A stretch of 64,000 nucleotides of DNA from Pithys albifrons albifrons (Eukaryota; Chordata; Aves; Passeriformes; Thamnophilidae). The stretch covers positions 8,808,965 through 8,872,964 of the forward strand of contig NC_092459.1 in assembly GCF_047495875.1 (NCBI RefSeq). Reading direction: 5' to 3'. Under the pieces are notes generated by a model. That model worked only from the letters and a program-made list of their open reading frames with translations, made no database searches and was not told the origin of the DNA. Shown here one piece after another: positions 35,441-48,400 of this stretch; positions within the stretch are counted from its first letter, which is position 1; each line of letters opens with the position of its first letter. Made by a program: the position numbers and the translations under genes.

Positions 35441-37225
35441 TCACCCTGCTTTTCTGTGATTCTTTCATGACAAACTAAACCACATTGCACCATTCTCACA
35501 TGAAAGGTCAGAAAGAAGTACAAATCTTTCCAAGCAGACACCTTATCTTAATGCACTTGTAACAAGAGAAATCATATGACCTCCAGACAGCTTGTTTTAA
35601 ACACACCATGTTCGGCATGTAGAACATAACCTTTAATTATATGACTTGTGGCTGGTATTAGGGTAGATACTGTGCAAAAATTATTGATATTAGAAAATGT
35701 GGAATCAGATATATGTAGCATTTCCACTATCCATGTCTTTAGCACTGTTTGCATGATTGTGTGTTTGAACAAAGGATCTTGGCTATGCTATTGCACAAAC
35801 TTCTTTCATACTGGAAGAAACACCTTGGTCAAGAACCCATAAGAATATTCAGAAGTTGTTGATGAGTAATTGCACACCAAATTCTGGGAAGGTAAAAGTT
35901 CTGCTGATTGCCAGGGATAGGCAGACCTCATATTTGATTTCAGGATGTTAAAAAACCCCAAGTATTTAATTTATAAAAGGAAATGGAAGTAACAGTGATA
36001 TAATCTTCACTTTGCATACTTCCAGTTCTGATAAATGTATCTCACTAATTTTCTTTTATAGCACATTAGTTCATGGCACATAAATGTCACCAGCTGTGCA
36101 GTTGTGTACTTTTTTTTTTCTTTTGTGGAATACAACCATTATTTTTGATTTATGTCAGAATTGAGAATGTCTTGTTTTAATATGGAACTAGCTGAAAGAT
36201 ATTTGAAATATTAATCTATCCAAATAATATATAACACTGGTCTTAAGAATCTTGAAAACATAATGTAAGAAATAATAAATAATATTTACAGCATCAATAG
36301 ACAATAATTAAGTATCCTAAAGTCCTTTACTCCTCAAACAAAATTATTAATGCAGCAAGGTGGATGTATAGTCTGTATGTGTTCAGGTGTATGCAACCTG
36401 ACTTTATGATAAATTATTGCCGTGATATTATTGCAAATCTTGGTTATGAGTATACTAAAAAGATTTAAAGAGAAGTAATTGCTCATACATAGTTAAGTCA
36501 GATTTTAAAAAGAAGTTACTTCTAATGGGCTCTATTTTATAAAATTGTGAGACGTCACCATCATGATTAAATTCATCTTACTAAGTTAGATTAAGCAATA
36601 GCAAGAAAAGAATTTATCAAGTCCCTCTGCCAAGGCACTCGTAACCTGGACAAAACCAGTAAAAACCAATAAATATATGCTAATAGATACCTCAAAAATA
36701 TATCATTAATAAACAAGATAGAGAGCATCTTGGACAAAGAAGTGCACATTGTAAATACAGGTTCTTTCTACGGGCACAGTCATGTCCTATCTATGTTATA
36801 CAATCCATACTCTGGCAGTGATGATATGTTATCTTCAAGAAAAACAAGGGGAGAACATAAGCTTGTGCTACTCCTTAAAAATGGCCACGACAACCATCCA
36901 GGTCTCCAGCTAGTTGTAAATAGCCTAGGCATTATTCCTATACTCTATTTACTTCTATGATAACACTGCCTAACCTGAGGTCTTTTCCTATCCATTCCAA
37001 AATCAGGTGGGACTTCAAGCCTCATCCAAGATTAGAGAGTAGTAGGACCTACAGCTAGACTGCAATATTGGCATCTAGTAATGGAAGAGTGAGCACATTG
37101 CATTGGTCTCAGTCTCTGCCCTGGTTCTTTCATGTCTTCCTTCAAACTGTGTATCTTGGTGACTCTTTTCTCAATCTTGATTTCTCCATAATACTCCAAA
37201 CTACTTTGTGGTTTGGGTTTTTGTG
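35441..37225. other. Unannotated AT-rich DNA
   Basis: No gene or repeat recognised. Contains a T run near 36108-36121 and AT-rich, low-complexity sequence around 36180-36300. Short frames only. Confidence 0.5.
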
Positions 37226-37230
37226 TCTCT

Positions 37231-37798
37231 TTGGTGTGGTTTAACCCCCATTAGCAATTCAGGCCCCCGGAGCTGCTTGCTCACTTATCATAGTAGGATG
37301 GAGGAGAGAACAAGGGTAAAAGTAAAAAAACTTTTGTGTTGAGATAAAGACAGTAAAGCAAAAGCCACACATACAAACAAAACAAAACAATGAGATAATT
37401 CAGTGCTTCCCATGGGCAGGCAGGCATTCAGTCACCCCCAGGAAAGCAGGGTTCCAATATGTGTAATGGTGACATGGGAAGAGAAATGCCACCACTCCAA
37501 ATGTTCCACCCTTCCTTCCTCTTCTTCCCCCAGCTCCATATGCTGAGCATGATGCCAGGAGGTCAGGGACATTCCTTGGGTTTGCTGGGGTCATTTGTCC
37601 CAGCTGTGTCCCATCACAATTTCTTGTGTACCCACAGCATCCTCCCTGATGTGGTGAGGAGCAACAAAGGCCTTGTCTCTGTGTAATATCTGCTCTTCTT
37701 TGTGCTATCAACACTGTTTTAAGCACAAATTACAAAGTGAAAAAGTCCCATACTAGCCACTCATAAGAAGATTAACTCTATTACAGTCAAAATCAGCA
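37231..37798 (-). mobile_element. ERV solo LTR, family A (minus)
   Basis: Reverse-oriented member of the family at 8768-9324. It starts with tggtgtggtttaaccccc (reversed LTR 3' end) and ends with ttacagtcaaaatcagca (reversed 5' end). In between lie gagataaagacagtaaagca, gggcaggcaggcattcag, cacccccaggaaagcaggg, cagctccatatgctgagcat (decayed TATA region) and ttcttgtgtacccac. This reads more like the classic bird ERVL-type LTR than the 8.8 kb copy does. The word tctct lies within one base of both ends (37226-37230 and 37799-37803), a probable 5-bp TSD. No internal retroviral sequence adjoins it. The 108-codon minus-strand frame inside is not a gene. Confidence 0.87.
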
Positions 37799-37803
37799 TC
37801 TCT

Positions 37804-38807
37804 CAGCATATAAGTCAAGGACAAATGGAAGTTCAGAAACAGAAATACTCAAGAGGGCCTCAAGTGATTGGCATCATATAAATAAATGTGTTCAGTGTGA
37901 ATATGAGTTTCAAGATCCTGTTGTGATTTTCACATTAATACACTTATTGTAGAGGAAAAAAACCCATACTTTGAGGAGTTCTAATAACTCCTACTTTTCA
38001 TCTACAGCAGAATAGAGTCCTCTGTGAGCTTAAACAATATATATTTCCTACACTGTGGTAACTAGTTCCTAGCAGTAGCGTCAGATCTCTTGGAAAACAC
38101 TTTGCCCATTGCAAGGACAGCAGATGGCACTACAGCCACTTTTCCAAAAGCATGAGATCTACACGAAAGACCTCGTCTGGAAAACGACCAGCCCATTTCA
38201 TTGCTGTCATTTTACAGATACTGATCAATCATCAAAGAACAGTCTGTGTAATGGCCAGATCTCAGCCCTGATTTCAGAAGGTGGAGTCTCAGTGATGCTG
38301 AGCCATGTCCTGAGGCAAACGGAACTGTGAAAAAAAATGAGTACAGATACGAACGACTGAAATCCATTGATGTCAATTCTATACATAAAGATTTAAGGAG
38401 AAAATTGTTCAATCAAACATGATTTTTTAACACTTTTGTACAAAATGAAATGTTTTTGTGTGTATTTGTAGCTTTCGCCAGTGCAGCCTCTTAATTTTTA
38501 TATATTTATGTCTTGGAAGACCTTGAGTGAAAGCATACCCAAAGAACGGCTGCTTAATCAATTTTTCCTTGCACAACGATCACTATTGTATCGCTCATGT
38601 CCTTATCTGGTATTGCACTTTATCAGGTAAAATCCACCACAATTAAATTGTTCCTTTCACGTATTTCTGAACAACACCCAATCAAAAACTTCAGTGAAAT
38701 TTCTGTTAGTGCACTGAGGAAAGCATTTCTCTTTTTTACAGTAAATATCTAGTGACAGGCATCAAATGACATGAGACAGAATCCTGCTGGAATGAGACAC
38801 TGTCCTG
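37804..38807. other. Unannotated DNA
   Basis: No gene or repeat recognised. A 73-codon plus-strand frame (38109-38330) sits in a slightly GC-richer patch, with no family resemblance. Confidence 0.5.
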
Positions 38808-38910
38808 CACAGAGAGTGGTGTGACGCTGGAACAGATTTCCCAGAGAAGCTGTGGATGCCCCATCCCTGGAATTGTTCATGGCCAGATTAGATGGGGCTC
38901 TGACTAGCTT
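38808..38910 (+). mobile_element. CR1 LINE fragment (plus)
   Basis: Contains gacgctggaacagatttccc, agagaagctgtggatgcccc, and a ggccagattagatggggctc block. This is the standard CR1 run near the end of ORF2. Similarity stops before the 3' terminus, so the fragment lacks both ends. Confidence 0.88.
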
Positions 38911-41900
38911 CCTTTCCTTTAGCAAAGCTACCCTGTACCATCATACCCCTTCAAAATGTTCAGAGATGGTATATTGAACTCACAGCTTTTATGTTGTTAT
39001 TTTCATGGAGAAGGTAGTTCTGAATAGCCATCCCTGGCAGTAGAGATTGGAGCCATAATTTAGCAAAAGAAACATGGTGAAAAAAAGAGGATGAGACATA
39101 GTTATGGTGAGTGGGAGATATATGGTAACAAATAAAAATGTCCATCTACTTATCAGTATCTTACATTAAGAATAATAGTTTATCTTTTTTACCTGTAGGC
39201 TTAGGCTTCTCTTTCTAGAATTGAGCATATAAAAGACACATGCAACATAATTCAATTGAGCAACAACAGTGCTGAATCAGCTGAGCAGCAAACAATCAAC
39301 CAATGTTTTTCATTACTTTATGAAGCAAAAAAGACCCATAACTGCATAAAATGCTTTTAACATCCTTACTTGATGATGTGAGCTGTGCTTCATTTATACA
39401 AGTGCAAGGCTTCTACTCTGTAAAGTGACTTACCAATCCGCAGCTGTGCCTGCCCTGCCTAACACCCTCAGCTCACACCAGTGTCTGCTGGAAAAAAGCA
39501 CAACAGCTGCAGCTTGTCTTGAGGATTCAGGCTTTTCTGGGTCCAGGATGATGCAAGATTGGACTCACTGTCTCTGGGAACCTAACAAAAAAAAATGAAA
39601 ACTTTGCAGTTATCAAGGATGACCTAGATGCTGCAGCTTTAATGAAAGGTAACTTTACTCTCCCCTGGTGTTACTCACCACTCAGTGAAACTCCCAAGAA
39701 TTTGATTCTGGTTCATTTTTAGAAAACGGGAGCTAATTTGGAACTAGAATCACAACAGAAATATAGCGATCATTTTCGAGATTCTAGTTTTAACTAGTTT
39801 TTAACTGATTAAGTCAGTTTTCCAAACTTGTCCAATACTATTAGAACATGTTGACAGTTCCAAGCTGGTTCTCTCATCTCAATCCAACTTCTGGAAGCTT
39901 AGTGAAATAATCTGGAAACCAACCACACTTACACAGCTGTGAGTGCTGCTTGGATGTGACAGCTTTAAGAGTATAGAAAGTTGATTAAAACTCTTTCCTG
40001 GCTGTTCCTGAGAACTTGTGAACAGATTCATGCTGACCTCACATTCTACTCTAAACTATATCAGGTTGAGAACCACATGATTTGGGGTGAAAACTGTGGT
40101 GAAAGTAATAGATTTGAAATATAAATCAATTTTGCAATGTGTAACAGGTAATCTAGTCCAAACTTTGGACTTTAAAGAAAAATTATTTTTACTGAACTTT
40201 CTTTAATTTAATTTGTTACTTTAATATCAGTTTAAGAAAGCCTCATCATAGAAAAATAACACCTAATGGACATAGGAATGTTTTCAAGAAAAAAGCTCAA
40301 ACAAAACTCTCCCAAAGTATTATCTAATTCGTGTTGCACATCAAATACTTTGAGATAAGGAAGGGAAGTCTTTCCAGTCATCTCGTTCAGGTTAATTTTG
40401 CTTGTGTATCATAAGGGAGCTACAGAATGTCCAGCTGATCAAATTAACATGCAGAAGAAGTTAAATTTCTATTGAAAAATGGCACATACCCTCCCATTCT
40501 TACATGTCAGCAAGTTGATACAAGACCAGCTTCATTCCTACATACATGTTCAAGCACATGCATATATAAATATATGTCCATATATATATAGCATTTATTT
40601 CACTTCTTTTCATATCTCTACCACATGGGAAGATACATGTCAATAGAGAGTGAAAAGAACATTGTAGATCCTGGTGCAGTTTTGCACTTAGAGAAACTTC
40701 AGTCAACTGCACTTCAATGGTTTGAGAGAACAACTGTGGACACAGCAATTTCAGTGAACAAAATTGTATGGCCAGACTGGGGCAAAAGATTCCTCCTTTT
40801 TATATGTGCAAAAATATAAATGCAGTTAGAAAGAAGATGAACACTTACCTTGAAAATTACATGTTTACAACTCTATTTTAGAGTGAAGTTGTTTGCATTC
40901 AAACACCAATTAAAAGAACTTGCCTGAACTTTTCACTGGTTTTGGTTGTTTGGGTTTTTTTGTTGTTGTTTTTTGGGGTTTTTTTTACTACATTTAAAAA
41001 GCTTCTACACATACAGTTCATTGGTTTGTTGATGAGTCTGGATGTAGGAGGAAAAAATTATTAAAGTGTAAGTTTTCTGACTTTAATTTTCCAAATGCAT
41101 GTGGTTAAGTCCCTTGAGTGAAATAAACACATTGATGGAGGAAATAGATAAAATCTTCAACCTTTTTCTCTGTTAATTCTACACACTCGAACTCCAGCAG
41201 CTTTATATTTCTCAAGCAAAACCTACACTGGATGAATTACAATTTTTCTAAACATGTTGAGTGATAGCAATGATTTATTTGTAATACACAAAGAAGATAT
41301 TGTCATTCTGTGATTCTAAGGGATTGAGCCATCAGAGCAGTGCTGATGTATGGCTGCCATAAACCAGACAGCTTTATTACATCAGAGATTCAGTTCTGCA
41401 GCTGTGTTTAGAGGCAATTCTATTAAAATGTGCCTATAACTCCCAAAGCCAAGACCAAATATTTGTTTACTTTCTTGCTCATATTGGAGCCAAAGACTTT
41501 TTAGGCCAAATTGCACCTATCCTTGGCCATGGAATCTGCCAAATAATGATTTTGGAACTTTCTGCTTGAGAGACATTTATGTCTATAAATTATCTGTGAA
41601 GATTTGATTCATTAAGTGATCTTTTCAAAATGACTTTTGACTCAAGAATTTGTGATGTGGTGAATTTATTAGTTAATTGTTCTGGGACAACTGTCTTGCC
41701 CAAAGAGACATCTGAACTAGCCAAAAATCAGTGGTCTGTGCTTTAGATCTTTGAGGGGTTTGTGGATTTATGGGTGGTTTTTTATTTGATTTTGTTCGGG
41801 TTTTATTTCCTAAACATCTAACTGCTGTCTAGGCACTGATGAACACATAAAGTGGACACATACCGGAAAGAAAAAGTGAATACAAAAACATGGGACAAAT

Positions 41901-44900
41901 TTCTCCTTGTGTTTACCTCTCATTTTAGTCGTACATAGGCACCTAGTCTGGGTTTGATTCCTCACTTTGGTGAGATGAATCACACAGGTGACACCAGGGA
42001 GGCAAGGACTGGGCTGTCTGAAAAACTGATGGGAGTCTGAAGCTGTCCAAGTGACTCTGCATTACAGTTGACTGAGTCAAGTTGGCATTTACAAATACTC
42101 CAGTCACAAGGAAGCGTGCCATGAACAAAGTAAAATTTCTGGGATGGTGTTCCCAGGCAGTTACAAAACTGCCAAAACTAACAGGCTTATATCAGCAGAG
42201 ATTAACCCAGGTTATGGACTTAATCCTAAAATATGAAGCTGTCTATTTTATTTTTATCTGTATGCCCAATTCAGATCCAAGTTCTGCAGAAGGGTGAGGT
42301 GACCCCAAACCTGTCCTTAAGACATGGATACATAATCAGTAAATATTAGTGTTTGACACAGCTTGCAAAAGAGTTCTTACAGTGATTAGGAACATAATAA
42401 TATAACTAAATGCAGAAAACCTGGTGTTAAATTCAACCAGTGTGTATCTCCACTCTACACCATCTGACTCCTTTGTTGTTGAAAGCTGTGAACTAAACAG
42501 ACAGTGAACCAAGCTTGAAGATTACCAGCATTATAGCACCTTTTAGCCCTAAACCAGCAGCTTTAATCCAGCCCAGATCAGGCATACATTTTAAATATCT
42601 TTTCTGCAAACAGCCAAAGAGTTTTAGTCCAGCTTCTATTTGGGAGACAATGAAAAAAAAATATAAACTCATGCAAAAAATTATCACTATATTTTCTTGC
42701 AAACAGAGGCAATTGCAATATTCAATGAACTTTCTCATCAAAGAACTTTAAAAGCTAATGAGTATTACAAGTAAAATTCAAGGAAAGGCAAAAAATGGAA
42801 ATGGAAATGTAGGGTTTGTTAAGGAAATTTCATTAAGAGAAGAAAAAATTTCAAGTTCCCAAAATGAAGAAATTATAATTAAAATAAAAACATCCAGGGA
42901 AAAAAAGGAAATAAAAATGAAAATTAGAAATGCTTGTATATAGAATATATTTAGGTATATTAAAAAGACTCGATAGAAGCCAGTCAAAATAAACAAGGTA
43001 CAGGCAAGCTGAAGGCATCAGCGAAAAATCCAGAAAAAAAGTGACACTTCAGTGACTAAAAAAAAGAATGGAGAATGAACCAAAGTCCACAAAGAACTGA
43101 AAAAGGATTAAAAAACCCAAACTTCTAATAGTCCCAGCTTTTTATTAGATAAAAATGATAAAGATGATCGGACTACCAAAAGCGGGGGGGGAAGGCCTTT
43201 GTTCTGTTTCAGAGGAATAAAGATATAAATCAAAAAAAGGTGTTATTAAATTTGTAATATTTACAAAAAAATTCCAGGACATTAGTAACATATGAGACAT
43301 AATCTGCTACATTTGAACTATTTTCAATTATCATACCAAATATACATTATATGCAGAAATTCTAACTGAGTCTGCTTAGAAATCTCTACTCTTTGATCTT
43401 TAATTTTGATAATCCCCACAGTTTTTCAGAGTATAACAAAAGGATGGGTCAATGTTTTGCAGTTATGTAAAAGTGTCAAACAGGATGACTTGGCTAGTTA
43501 TAAATTATCATCAAACATAAGGAAATGGAATTAGACTATGAAGAATAAATGATTGGTAGCTGGCAGGATTTTATAGAGACCATGGTGCCAAATAGACATA
43601 TTTTCAGATGATTTTGCTAGTTTTGTTAAGAAAGCAGTGCCATTGTTAACACTTTTTATAAGGTCAGGATTAAAATTTTGAAGCAAATCAGCATCCAGCC
43701 TCATTTTATGGTTTTCATCTCACAGCCAGGCACAAACTGGATTCCTTACATAGTGAGTTACTAGAGGATGCCTTGGACTGGTTCCTGCTGTGCACCTACT
43801 GTACCCACAGGTACCAGCCATGTTGGGTGTGCAGGGTGCAGTGAAACTAAGCCTTAAGCAACTGAAAGGCTTGCAGTGTAGATGACAAATACTCAGAGCT
43901 GCAACCTCTACAGCTCCACTGCTTTTGCACCATGCCACCTGGTAGTGCAGAAGTATAAAAGGTAGCAAAAATTTCTCCCAAGTAAGGAATACTTCTTGGT
44001 ATTGAGTCTTCAGTGGAATGATTCATCCACAACAGCATAAATAGGAATTAATGTTTAATGTGAATTAAGTCCCTAGTGAAGAGATTAAAGAAATTATTAA
44101 GAGATCCAAAAGAAAAGCTATTAATGAAAAAAGTTACAAAATAAAAATATTTCCTTTGGGATCCTGGAGAGACTATTTCTGACTCTGTTCCATCCGTTCG
44201 GCAAATAATCACAAAACCATAGAATATAAATCTAAAGAAAACTGATGAAAGACTAAAATCCCAACAAAAGACAACCAGACAGTGAAGTCTGGATTATTTA
44301 GTAAATTGGGTCCAATCAATCAAAATGCATTTCCACATCAGCAAGTTGAAGGGCATGTAGATAGGAAGACAGTGCAGCCATATCTATTGGATGCAGGAGT
44401 ATAGCCTAGAAGGCTGTGACTCTGAAGTCAGTTAACTAGAAAAAAATGTAGGTAACCATGGGTGATTAAGTGCTAAATGCCAAATGAAGGGAAAACACAG
44501 GGTTCACAAAGTGATCCATTGGGAATTTTGCATCTTGAAACGGCAGATCTGCTAAAATAGGTCTCTGAGTACTGCAGGATGCCTGTATCATCTCACCTGG
44601 CGTAACTTTGATCAGATACATGAGGACAAGGACTGCCTTCTGCCATGCATCTGTATTATGGCACAGTGGGATCCCAGCAGAAGTGAGATCTTCAAGCATT
44701 ATTGTAAGACATATTTTGTTGGCACAGAATAATAAATTCCATGTGAGAGTTTTTAATGTTAATAGATACAACATAATTTAAGAAATATTTCCCTAAGACT
44801 AAGTCATATTTCAGCTTTCAGGTGGAAGTCCTCTTTCAGATCCCTTGCTCTACAACTTTTCACTATCTTCTCTTATTCAAAGAGAAGTTTTTTCCATATA

Positions 44901-45210
44901 AATCACTGTAAGCCAATTTAAACAGATGAGATAATACATTCAAATCTGAAGAATTTTATTTGGAGGAAAACAAGGATTAGACCAGCCTTTGGAGACCAAA
45001 ATTTAGAGAGAAGTAACTCAATTGTTTATTGTCAAAAGTACTCCTTTTCCTAGTTTCTTTTCTTATGATCCCTATGAATTCAAACCTCAGGTTATTACCA
45101 AAAAAAAAAAAATCTTTCAATTATATAAGTAAGCAATTCAATACCCAGAGACATCCTTTCAGTACATGAAGGAAGTCTACAAAAGAGATGGAGAGAGTCT
45201 TTTTAGATTT
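38911..45210. other. Long unannotated AT-rich stretch
   Basis: About 6.3 kb with no recognised gene. Low-complexity items: AT-rich dinucleotide sequence around 40560-40600; a G/T-only-style tract at 40938-40987; an A/G-rich segment at about 42640-42940 that stays open in one frame apart from a single stop (42515-42943, Part 2); a run of 8 G at 43184-43191. A GC-richer patch lies at 43720-44000 with overlapping minus-strand frames of 82 and 63 codons and no identified product. Confidence 0.5.
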
Positions 45211-45483
45211 AGTATAAGACAAGAGATAATGGCTTTAAACTGAAGTAGGGCAGGTTTAGCTTGTACATTAGAAAGAAATTCTTTACTGTGAGTTTGGTGA
45301 GGCCCTGGAATGGGTTGTCCAGGGAAGTTGTGGATGCCCCATCACTGGAAGAGTTCAAGACCAGATTGCAGGGCGCTTTGAGCAACCTGGTCTAATGAAA
45401 GGCATCCCTGCCCATGGCAGGAGGCTTGGAACTGGGTGATCTCTAAGGTTCCATCCAAACCAAACCACTCCATGATTCTATGA
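45211..45483 (+). mobile_element. CR1 LINE fragment with intact 3' end (plus)
   Basis: agtataagacaagagataat, ggctttaaactgaag, aaattctttactgtgagttt, ggtgaggccctggaatgg, gttgtggatgccccatc, and a ccctgcccatggcaggaggc block lead into the terminal ccatgattctatga. Order and wording match the 3' end of avian CR1 closely. It is one of the better-preserved copies here, 5' truncated. Confidence 0.95.
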
Positions 45484-48400
45484 AGTAAACAGAATACATA
45501 TCATGCAAGACTCAGCTGGCCAACAGGAGTTTCAGCACCATTTGAAGAACAGAACAAAAATCATCTGGCAGTTTTTGCTGAGGTTATGAGGAAACTTTAC
45601 AGTATGTACAACAACTATTCTGTAACAGCAAAAGTGGTTCCTCAGCAGTGTCTGCTCAATCATTTAAATCCCAGGTGCACTGCATGTCAAGAATGCAAAT
45701 ACAGAGGTCATTTAATTTCATTACACTGTGAATGCCACAGAGCTTGCTGTGGTGTCTGGAAAATCCCAATTCCAATGCCCAGTGGAATTTTAATGAAAGA
45801 TGTGCACCTGTCAGGTCTCTGTATAACTGCTCAGTAAAGCTGACCAGTCAAAAACTGATCTTTAAACAGACACAAAATAATCTCTGCCTGTTGTATTCCA
45901 AATAGAATACTAAAATAAGCAAGCAATCAAAACAGATAGCTTGCATTATTTCTTACTGATTTAAGCAGTACTCTGAAATCCTGGCCAAGAAAAAGACAAA
46001 GATGAAAAAGACTAATTGCAAGAATAAGCCACTTATCAAACTTTTTGCTCTTATAGAAATCATTGTAATAGGCAATTTTCTCTAGTAGCCAAGAACCAGA
46101 ACACAGTAGTTAATACAATTTATGATATATTTCCTTTGCAAGGCTAGTAATGTGATTCCTTGGTGCTATTTTTCTCCCATTAGTGCACCTGCTCACTATA
46201 TATCTTTTACAATACCTGATCTAACCTATGATGAAATAATTCCATTACATACAATAATCTTATGAAACTCTTAAAATACCAACATTCATTATTAAGTTCT
46301 GGAAATACAGAGCCTTCTTTATAGAATTTTCCTATATGAAAAGTATATTTTTATCTTCCACTGTGAGGTCAGCCTGAAAATCAATTTTAAAATACCAAGC
46401 TTAAAACATCTGCAGACTTCATGGAGAAATAAAAGGTTTTTACTGCTCTGCTTTAGAATTACTGTGTTGAAGAACTGAGAGAAGAAAAAAGAAGGATATG
46501 TCCTCTTCTTTCTTGGGTTTTATCTCAACAATTTACATCTTTTTTTGTAAAGTCCCACAAAGCCCTTGATAAGTGTACTATGACAACTGTGGTTTCATTC
46601 CCTTCCTAGTTAAACTCCATGAGCACTATTAAAACACAATGAATGGATCTCTGGAATTCTAATTATTGTTTTAGAAGTTCATAGACAATAAAAGGGAATC
46701 CTAGAAAATAGTGAATCCAGTGCCTGATTTTAAAAGTATGAGGATCAGTGATAGTTCAGTTGGAGATGAAAGAGAGACAGTGTTGGAGAACAGCTGCTGT
46801 ACTTGTATATAAAGCTCATGTGTGCATTAGTGGACCACACTGCAATAATAAATTTGCAATGATCAACTTTTTTACACAAACTTTAATTAGAGACAGAAAG
46901 GCTTTGGAGTATATCAGGAAAGACAGAAAACAAATGGGAGATTCAGGGATAAGTAAAATGTATTTGTTCTGTATACAAAAGACAGTACCATATTTTTCAT
47001 CCATGTTCTGCTATGTAATAGCATCTCAAAAAGATGGAGATTTAGATGGATTTTGAGTTAAACCTTTCACACGATGATGTTAATCACCTGCTGGATAAAC
47101 AGTTTTGATGTGGAATTCTATTCCTTGCATTTTTTGAGGAACACAAGCTCTCTTAGAAAAAGTTCATTAGTTAACTTCCTTGAGACTGTTCTAGATAATA
47201 CATATTTCTGTAGTCAACCCAAAGCATTGTGACCTGACCAAAAAGGTAAGTTTCACTTATATGGAGAGATAATGCTTATTTTTTATTCATGAAGCAGTAA
47301 GAGTAGTGAAATTAGAGGACAGTTAGTGTCCGTTTAGTTCCTCATACTCTCTGTAGCACACAGTGACAGGGGTTTACATGCTGGTTGCTTGTTTAGGAAG
47401 ATTTCATTAAAGTTTCTCATTAATGTTTTTCTCCTTCTTTTTCATTATGGGATATAAAATATGACAAGGTTTCTCCATACTGTAGAATTTCTTCTCTGAT
47501 ATGTGAATCATGTTTTAACTAATGCATATCTCAAGGGATAGCTATAAAAACCTCAGAAGACTATTAGGTAAGGGTAATGTTTATAAAGCAAGCTAAATAT
47601 AGCTGCATTCATAATGCTAAGAAATGAATTGATGCTTAACAATAACTCACCATGACCTTGATTTCATTGTACGATGTACATTAATCACAAACTATTACCA
47701 GATAGTCATTATTCTGAGAACAAAGATAGAATAATTCAGCACTTCAGGGGTTTTTATCCTTTCAAAAAGTGAGACAAAAATTTAGCATACCTACAATATT
47801 TGTTCTATTTTGCAGCACAAAAGTTTCTCCCAGTCACTCAGTCAGTATTAAGAAAATCTTATCCATGAGAAAAATTTATGTCCCTCAAAATAAAAAGAAG
47901 TGCATGTTCATTTCCTGAAAGTCACCCGTATGATTATAATTGCTTTTATACTATTTTTTTTAAAAATATTTGCTTGAATTATCTGGAACATATTGAATTT
48001 TAAGGGACTGATTCCTCTCATAAATATATGCTGTAATAAAAAGCTGATCTGATATTTTCCTGTTTCATGTTGTCTTATGGATATACCTAGACAATTTCTT
48101 CAATGGTTTGTGAGCAAATACTGGCAAAAGTCACTTGGATGGGTCCTCAGACTTCTAGGTGGTCTTGGAATTCCTGCTTCTACTGATCTCTGTTAAAAAC
48201 TTATATGTGGTTCATTTTCACAATAAAATTATCTACAAAACCCACTAAATAGTCTTCATTCATCAGCCTAAGGGAAGGATGAGTGTGGAAAGAATTAGAA
48301 CAGTGATGGGGAATTTTACCTGTCTGCTATATTGATGCTGAATTTCTGTAAAATAATCTGATTCACAGCACCCACGTTGTTCATTATTTTCTTTTGCACA

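Noticed and set aside
37400..37726. 108-codon minus-strand ORF
   Set aside because: Contained in the family A LTR.
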